This document shows, in pieces, positions 15,968 to 20,471 of a DNA stretch of 20,471 bases (the first letter of the stretch is position 1; each line of letters opens with the position of its first letter). Origin of the DNA: Eubacterium sp. (GTDB lineage: Bacteria; Bacillota_A; Clostridia; Lachnospirales; Lachnospiraceae). The stretch covers positions 1 through 20,471 of the forward strand of contig JAFVEX010000136.1 of NCBI GenBank assembly GCA_017475785.1. The letters run 5' to 3'. A program made the translations under genes and the position numbers. The notes under the pieces are model-generated. The model searched no databases and was not told the origin of the DNA. It saw nothing but the letters and a program-made list of their open reading frames with translations.

Positions 15968-15994
15968 TTAGCACTCATTTAGGTGGAGTGCTAA
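15968..15994. promoter_or_regulatory. CIRCE operator (HrcA binding site)
   Basis: Perfect inverted repeat TTAGCACTC (15968-15976), 9-nt spacer, GAGTGCTAA (15986-15994), exactly the CIRCE consensus. It lies just downstream of the promoter and upstream of the probable hrcA TTG start, so bound HrcA would block transcription initiation or clearance. A lone CIRCE-like half site, TTAGCACTG (16012-16020), overlaps the -10 region. Confidence 0.97.
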
Positions 15995-16008
15995 TATCTA
16001 CGATTCTT

Positions 16009-16037
16009 AATTTAGCACTGCTCCATTCCTTTGTCAA
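16009..16037 (-). promoter_or_regulatory. Sigma-A promoter of the hrcA-grpE-dnaK-dnaJ cluster
   Basis: On the minus strand: TTGACA (plus 16032-16037), a 17-nt spacer, TAAATT (plus 16009-16014). The predicted start site falls at or just before CIRCE. Confidence 0.85.
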
Positions 16038-16072
16038 CACCTTTATGTGAAAATTCCGTGAGAAATCAACAA

Positions 16073-16099
16073 GGGCTGTCATGCTTCATGTGACAGCCC
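16073..16099 (-). terminator. Hairpin terminator after the leucine-rich-repeat gene
   Basis: 9-bp perfect stem GGGCTGTCA/TGACAGCCC (16073-16081 with 16091-16099) with a 9-nt loop, followed on the minus strand by TTGTTGATTT. It separates the MoxR module from the hrcA promoter. Confidence 0.65.
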
Positions 16100-16148
16100 C
16101 ATCGATAATCGTGCAGCGTCCCGGGAGGACGGAATCAGGGAAACGCTG

Positions 16149-16170
16149 ATCCGGCGGGCAGCCGCCGGAT
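16149..16170 (-). other. Second hairpin downstream of the leucine-rich-repeat gene
   Basis: Perfect 9-bp stem ATCCGGCGG/CCGCCGGAT with a 4-nt loop, about 20 nt after the stop codon. There is no T-run, so it is probably a 3'-end stabilising structure or a REP-like unit. Confidence 0.45.
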
Positions 16171-16191
16171 TCATATACGTCAAAGTGAACA

Positions 16192-17580
16192 TCAAAGCGA
16201 AAAGTCAAAAGACTCCCGCCGCATGCGCGCATTCTTTTCGTTCATCAGCCACGCCATGGTCTCTTTGTTTTCAGATCCTGCCGCAAAGCGGATGAGGCGG
16301 TCAATATTGCGCTCTGTCAAAAATCCCTGCCTGTTCAGAAGTTCCAGGAGCGCAATCTCGTTCTTTTCCGCAATCATCGGAATCACTTCCTCCATCCGCC
16401 CGTACAGAGAAGCCCACAGCACAGCGTGGCGGCCCTTTGGAAGCCGGATTCCATTTTCCAGTCTGGAGCAGATCATCCTGACGCGGTCCAGATTCAGATG
16501 CTTTTCCTCCAGGACTGCGTCATAGGCAGTAAAATCATACAGACGCCCGTTTTGGCCAAACCCCTGCAAAAGAGTTTTCAGAAGAAACGAGTCTGACTGC
16601 GGGAAATAGACTTGTTTCCACGAGGCGTCAGCATCTGTCTTGTCTGCCGGGAAAAAGACTTCTTCCAGCGGGTTTTCCAGGAACGCGTCCTTCCCGATTT
16701 CCTGCACGGATTTCGGTATCGCGATTTTGCGGATCCCGCTCCGGAAAAACGCGCAATCCGAGATACGCCGGACTGTTTCAGGGATTTCCGGTTCCTCACT
16801 GCTCCCGAAATAGCGAATCAGATCCAGAGAAGCTTCTGCCTGCCGCGGCGGGCTGTCATCTCCTGATTCTCCCGGTGAATATGCCGGCTCCTTCAAACTC
16901 CGTCTCAGCAGCATCCCGCGATCCGTAAACAGCGCCGGATTTTCTTCTGATACACGAATTCTGCAAATTCCCTTCTGCAGTGAGAACGGATCCTGCGCGT
17001 TGATCAGAACCCCTTCCGGCAGTTCCGTCAACGATGCCGGTATCACCAGCTCCTCCAGCGTCCCGCACTCCGCAAACACACCCGGCGCAATGGACGTTGT
17101 TCCGTCCTGAATTTCATAGTACGCCGGCGTCTCCGCCGCATTCGCGCCTGCCAGCTGCCGCTCATGATAGATCCCGAATCCATCACATTGAAAGCCGGAA
17201 TTACCGCCTTTCGCATCCGCAAAGGTCAGCGTACAGGTCAAATCTGCAATTCCGTCAATCACCTGCACGGAAGCCGGAATCGTGACCGATTCCAGGCCGG
17301 TCGCCAGGAGCGCGTCCCTGCCGATCTCCTCCAGTCCTTCATGCAGTATCAGCTCTGTCAGGCTGAAGCACAGCTCAAACGCCGCCGGCTCGATCACGCG
17401 GACAGTGGACGGCACCGTAATCGATTCAACAAACAGACCTTCCTCATAAAAAGCATGTGTGCCGATCGCGCAGACCGGCACGCCCCCGATCTGCTCCGGA
17501 ATCACGACACGGACAGAATCCCCGTGAAACCCGGTGATCCGCACGCCGCCGGAAGTTTTTTCATAATCAAATTGCTCCAT
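16192..17580 (-). CDS. Cytoplasmic BspA-type leucine-rich-repeat protein
   Basis: 462 residues from ATG 17580. Leucine-rich repeats of the LRR_5 kind are visible in three blocks: about 30-110 (IPEQIGGVPVCAIGTHAFYEEG, ITVPSTVRVIEPAAF, VTIPASVQVID), about 165-195 (TTSIAPGVFAECGTLEEL, VIPASLTELPEGVL) and about 268-315 (IPETVRRISDCAFF, IAIPKSVQEIGKDAFLENPLEEV). The C-terminal 90 residues are helical and ankyrin-like (HAVLWASLYGRMEEVIPMIAEKNEIALLELLNRQG). There is no signal peptide or anchor, so unlike surface BspA proteins it should stay in the cytoplasm. The start overlaps the MoxR stop by 14 nt, implying translational coupling and a shared function. The role is unknown; a recognition or client-binding subunit for the MoxR/VWA pair is inference. 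Confidence 0.78.
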   Translation of the reverse strand: MEQFDYEKTSGGVRITGFHGDSVRVVIPEQIGGVPVCAIGTHAFYEEGLFVESITVPSTVRVIEPAAFELCFSLTELILHEGLEEIGRDALLATGLESVTIPASVQVIDGIADLTCTLTFADAKGGNSGFQCDGFGIYHERQLAGANAAETPAYYEIQDGTTSIAPGVFAECGTLEELVIPASLTELPEGVLINAQDPFSLQKGICRIRVSEENPALFTDRGMLLRRSLKEPAYSPGESGDDSPPRQAEASLDLIRYFGSSEEPEIPETVRRISDCAFFRSGIRKIAIPKSVQEIGKDAFLENPLEEVFFPADKTDADASWKQVYFPQSDSFLLKTLLQGFGQNGRLYDFTAYDAVLEEKHLNLDRVRMICSRLENGIRLPKGRHAVLWASLYGRMEEVIPMIAEKNEIALLELLNRQGFLTERNIDRLIRFAAGSENKETMAWLMNEKNARMRRESFDFSL

Positions 17581-19123
17581 AGTCACCCCAGAACGCCTCA
17601 GCTTCTCTTTGCAGCTCTCTGCCGCGCTCATTCAGCAAAAACTTCTTATTATATCGGAAGTATCCTTCACTCCCGTGCTCTGCGATAAACTGCGCGCTCG
17701 TCTTGCTGACCGTCAGATTTGTCACCAGCACAAGCATTTCATTCCCTGTCCCGAAATTTTCTTCCACAAACCGGAACAGGTTCTCAAGTTCATCCGAGAT
17801 TTCCCGCTGCCGCCTCTGCATTTCATGCACACGCTTCTGGTAATCCTCCCGCACCAGCTCAAATTCTGCCATCGGGGATTCCGGATGCTCCAGACGCAGC
17901 TTCTGCTGGAGGGCTGCCGCAAACGCGATCGGATAGCTGTATTCCCGCAGTTCTTCTTCCGTCAGCCCATTGGCGGCTTCACGGCGGCTCATTTCCTCGC
18001 GGTTCTCCTCCGCAATTGCCTGCAGCGCGGCGGCAACAGCAGAATACTGCGGCGGTTCGCCAGATGACAGAGAACCGTCCCCTGTCACATCCTCTCGGAT
18101 TTTCCGCAGCCTCGGAAGCATCTTTTTCAGCGCTTCTTCCGTCTCGACCTGCTCCCGTATCTCCGGCAGCAGCGCCTCCATCAGAAGACCCATGATCGTA
18201 ATCCGCTCGTCGAATGATGCCGACGATGCTCTGCGGCGGACGTCTTCGTCCTCATTTCCATGGAGAATTTCATAAACCTGATAATCCGTCCGGTATTTGC
18301 TGTACAGCTCGTAGTAGGTGCCAAATTCTTCGGTGATGTGCGGGCTGTGCAGATACTGGCTGATCAGCGCTTCGTCAACCGGGAAATGCTGCTCCTCATA
18401 CAGATAGATTGCCTCGGACAAATCCTCCCATCCGCGCGCCGTCACATACGATTTTCCGTCGACTGTCGCTTCAATTTCATAGAAATCATCGCTGCGGATA
18501 TCGAGATATGTCAGAATTGACTGATGTACGCCGCTGCGCTCCGCGTACAGCTTCCATGTCTGGTACTCCGGCTCAACCTCCAGCACCTTCAGCCTGTCGA
18601 GCGTGGCAATATCGAATTCACGGACGGAGCGGTTGAACTCCGGAGGGTTCCCGGCCGTCACGACGACCCAGCCCTTCGGCATCCGGTGATTTCCGAAAAC
18701 CTTGTACTGAAGAAACTGCAGCATGGAGGGCGCCAGCGTCTCCGAGACGCAGTTGATCTCATCCAGAAACAGAATTCCTTCCTTTTTGCCGCTCTTCTCC
18801 ATTGTCTCGTAGACAGAAGAGATGATCTCGCTCATGGTGTATCTGGAGACGTCAAACGTCTCGCCGCCATACTGCTCCTGCGTAATAAACGGCAGTCCCA
18901 GCGCGCTCTGGCGTGTGTGATGCGTCATGGAATATGACACCAGCGCCACATCCATCTCCCGGGCGATCTGTTCCATAATCGCGGTTTTTCCGATTCCGGG
19001 AGCGCCCAGCAGAAAAACCGGCCGCTGCTTCTCGACGGGGATCCTGTAATTTCCATAAGCATCTTTCGCGAGATAAATGCTGACTGCCCGCTGAATCTGA
19101 ACCTTCGCTTCTTCTATATTCAT
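17567..19123 (-). CDS. MoxR-type AAA+ ATPase
   Basis: 518 residues. Walker A GAPGIGKT is at 40-47, Walker B GILFLDE at 116-122 and a sensor-1 region TAGNPPEFN at 156-164. This is the AAA_5/MoxR layout of chaperone-like ATPases that partner VWA proteins (compare RavA-ViaA). After the ATPase core come a long charged helical stretch (about 415-455, KRVHEMQRRQREISDELENLFRFVEENFG) and a C-terminal region ending SEGYFRYNKKFLLNERGRELQ. GGAG lies 8 nt before ATG 19123. The VWA gene is 183 nt upstream and the LRR gene overlaps the 3' end. The substrate is unknown. Remodelling of a protein complex recruited by the partners is the family-based expectation. Confidence 0.88.
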   Translation of the reverse strand: MNIEEAKVQIQRAVSIYLAKDAYGNYRIPVEKQRPVFLLGAPGIGKTAIMEQIAREMDVALVSYSMTHHTRQSALGLPFITQEQYGGETFDVSRYTMSEIISSVYETMEKSGKKEGILFLDEINCVSETLAPSMLQFLQYKVFGNHRMPKGWVVVTAGNPPEFNRSVREFDIATLDRLKVLEVEPEYQTWKLYAERSGVHQSILTYLDIRSDDFYEIEATVDGKSYVTARGWEDLSEAIYLYEEQHFPVDEALISQYLHSPHITEEFGTYYELYSKYRTDYQVYEILHGNEDEDVRRRASSASFDERITIMGLLMEALLPEIREQVETEEALKKMLPRLRKIREDVTGDGSLSSGEPPQYSAVAAALQAIAEENREEMSRREAANGLTEEELREYSYPIAFAAALQQKLRLEHPESPMAEFELVREDYQKRVHEMQRRQREISDELENLFRFVEENFGTGNEMLVLVTNLTVSKTSAQFIAEHGSEGYFRYNKKFLLNERGRELQREAEAFWGDYGAI

Positions 19124-19306
19124 GTGTCATTCTCCTGTTGCTGTCATTTTGACCCTTCCGGATCCCTCTGTTTTCTGTCGCAGCCGGCAACATCCTGCCT
19201 CTTCTTGTATTTCACGCGCCACCGGAGATTATTCGCCGGCGTCCTTTTCTTCTGGCATCTCCAGTGCCGCCGGAGACGACCGGTTAACGATCTGGCACTT
19301 CTGACG
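19124..19306 (-). other. Spacer between the VWA and MoxR genes
   Basis: 183 bases without a supported gene, clear promoter or T-tailed terminator. Only the MoxR ribosome-binding site (GGAG, 8 nt before the ATG) is recognisable. Confidence 0.4.
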
Positions 19307-20471
19307 TCACCTGTTAATACGTTCTTCCATATAATCTCTGTCGGACACAGCGAGATCTTCTTCGGCCAGCACCAGCTTCATTGCCCAGGGCGGAACCTTC
19401 GGCACCGGCTGTCTGCCTTTCAAAAAAATGAACGCTGTCTGATAGTCCGGCATCCGCTCCGGAAAGGTTCCCAGGCCATCTGTGAAGTAAAGCAGACCCT
19501 TCAGTTCGGAAATGGATCCGCTTCTTTGCAGTTCTTCTATATAGTCAAACACTGGCCGGAAGTCCGTTCCGCCGCCGCCGGCCAGCTCAAATTCATCCAG
19601 ATAGCGCGCAAATTCATCCGGAGACGTGAGTGTCACATCCTTTTGAATCCTGCTGTCACACTGAATGACATGCACATTCATATTGTCAAAAAACTGATCC
19701 GTGTGGCACAGGATGGTGTAGGTCTGGTTCAAAAAATTCCGCACCGTCCTTCCCATCGTAGAGCCGGACGTGTCTATCGCGATCACAAAATCCCGGATCT
19801 TCCTGGACTCACGGTACTCCAGCGGCTCGATCAGCGGCATTTTCTCATAAAGCCTGAGTCCATAGGTATAATAAATGTAATCAAACTCCTCGTGGCTGAT
19901 ATGCATTTCTTCATGGAACGTGACGAACTTCCTCAGAAATGTCCGGTAGTTATACGTTCCCCGGTGAATTGCCCTGATGTTGTCGGACAGAACATCCGGC
20001 ACCTTGCCCTGGTTCTTTTCAAATGCCTCGACATCCATCTTGACATTTTTCGCCAGGCGCCCCCAGACGGAGCTGTTCTCATCAAACTGCTCGTTATCTT
20101 TCTTCATCGCTTCCTGGTTATCCGAAAACTCCTCCGGGATCCAGAAGCGGTGAATATCGCGGTGAAACATAGGGGCCTCGCGCAGAAGCATCTCCGTGAC
20201 ACGCGGGTTCAGATAAAAATAATGATAGAGATTCTCCGCAGTAATTTTGCCTGCCCGCTGCCGGAGTTCTTCCAGAAAATCAATCCGCTGCCGGTCCCCG
20301 TCCGTCCGGACGACGTCCCAGTTCAGCTCGAGAATCACATTTTCGACCGCCAGGTCCGCGGCAAAATCCCAGTATTTTGAGTCCAGATTTCCATACTGAA
20401 ACGGATGACTGAAGATACAGTGCAAAAGCATGTGCAGATAGACGCGCGGAAGAAGGCCGGGCTCTCTCTGA
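19307..20471 (-). CDS. VWA/metallopeptidase-fold protein (DUF2201-like), 5' end outside the window
   Basis: At least 387 residues. The frame remains open to the right edge and reads RVYLHMLLHCIFSHPF before and through the first internal ATG at 20431, so the gene is partial. The N-terminal part resembles the metallopeptidase-like domain found with bacterial VWA domains, but HMLLH replaces the usual HExxH. Counting from that ATG, the C-terminal VWA domain has a complete MIDAS site: DTSGS at 220-224, Thr289 in GGGGTDF, and Asp318 in YFTDG. Such proteins work with MoxR ATPases, as ViaA does with RavA; the MoxR gene follows downstream. Metal-dependent binding of a partner is expected from the intact MIDAS, while peptidase activity is not. 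Confidence 0.85.
   Translation of the reverse strand, partial: QREPGLLPRVYLHMLLHCIFSHPFQYGNLDSKYWDFAADLAVENVILELNWDVVRTDGDRQRIDFLEELRQRAGKITAENLYHYFYLNPRVTEMLLREAPMFHRDIHRFWIPEEFSDNQEAMKKDNEQFDENSSVWGRLAKNVKMDVEAFEKNQGKVPDVLSDNIRAIHRGTYNYRTFLRKFVTFHEEMHISHEEFDYIYYTYGLRLYEKMPLIEPLEYRESRKIRDFVIAIDTSGSTMGRTVRNFLNQTYTILCHTDQFFDNMNVHVIQCDSRIQKDVTLTSPDEFARYLDEFELAGGGGTDFRPVFDYIEELQRSGSISELKGLLYFTDGLGTFPERMPDYQTAFIFLKGRQPVPKVPPWAMKLVLAEEDLAVSDRDYMEERINR

Noticed and set aside
1..20471. CRISPR arrays, tRNA/rRNA genes, transposases, att sites
   Set aside because: No regularly spaced repeats, tRNA-like cloverleaf, rRNA sequence or transposase motif was seen on either strand.

Overview
The window looks like a housekeeping stretch of a GC-rich member of the Bacillota, most likely a Lachnospiraceae-type clostridium. 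This rests on a hrcA-grpE-dnaK-dnaJ-prmA-rsmE heat-shock cluster led by a perfect CIRCE operator, a cysteine desulfurase-thiI pair, an HPr-like protein without the phosphorylatable histidine, an IreB-RuvX-RNase J-YlbF-MltG-like-TrmR series, and a MoxR/VWA/leucine-rich-repeat trio. These are family and synteny judgements made by eye; no database was searched. Almost every gene is on the minus strand. The only supported plus-strand gene is the small HPr-like one.

Right to left, in transcription order. (1) 20471-16192: a VWA/metallopeptidase-fold protein cut by the right edge, a MoxR-type AAA+ ATPase, and a cytoplasmic BspA-type leucine-rich-repeat protein whose start overlaps the ATPase stop by 14 nt; a hairpin terminator follows. 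(2) 16037-8866: a sigma-A promoter with CIRCE, then hrcA, grpE, dnaK, dnaJ, prmA and rsmE. hrcA probably starts at a TTG, leaving CIRCE in the leader. (3) 8866-6492: cysteine desulfurase and ThiI, which together make 4-thiouridine in tRNA. (4) 6491-5788: a densely structured intergenic region and the plus-strand HPr-like gene with its own promoter and terminator. (5) 5787-42: mtaB, ireB, ruvX, rnj (RNase J), a YlbF-family gene, a membrane-anchored MltG-like protein without the catalytic part, and a TrmR/YrrM-type methyltransferase.

The region is dominated by RNA modification and RNA decay (MtaB, ThiI plus its sulfur donor, TrmR-like, RsmE, RNase J, YlbF), protein folding (HrcA regulon) and protein methylation (PrmA).

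The most striking anomalies are two conserved genes 2.4 kb apart, each interrupted by an in-frame stop with the reading frame and homology continuing on both sides: TGA in RNase J where glycine is expected, and TAA in MtaB beside a Cys-to-Phe change in the radical-SAM cluster motif. The best candidate for a little-described system is the VWA-MoxR-LRR module. A dispersed hairpin element with a conserved flank is present at two places (6286-6350 and 11946-12003).
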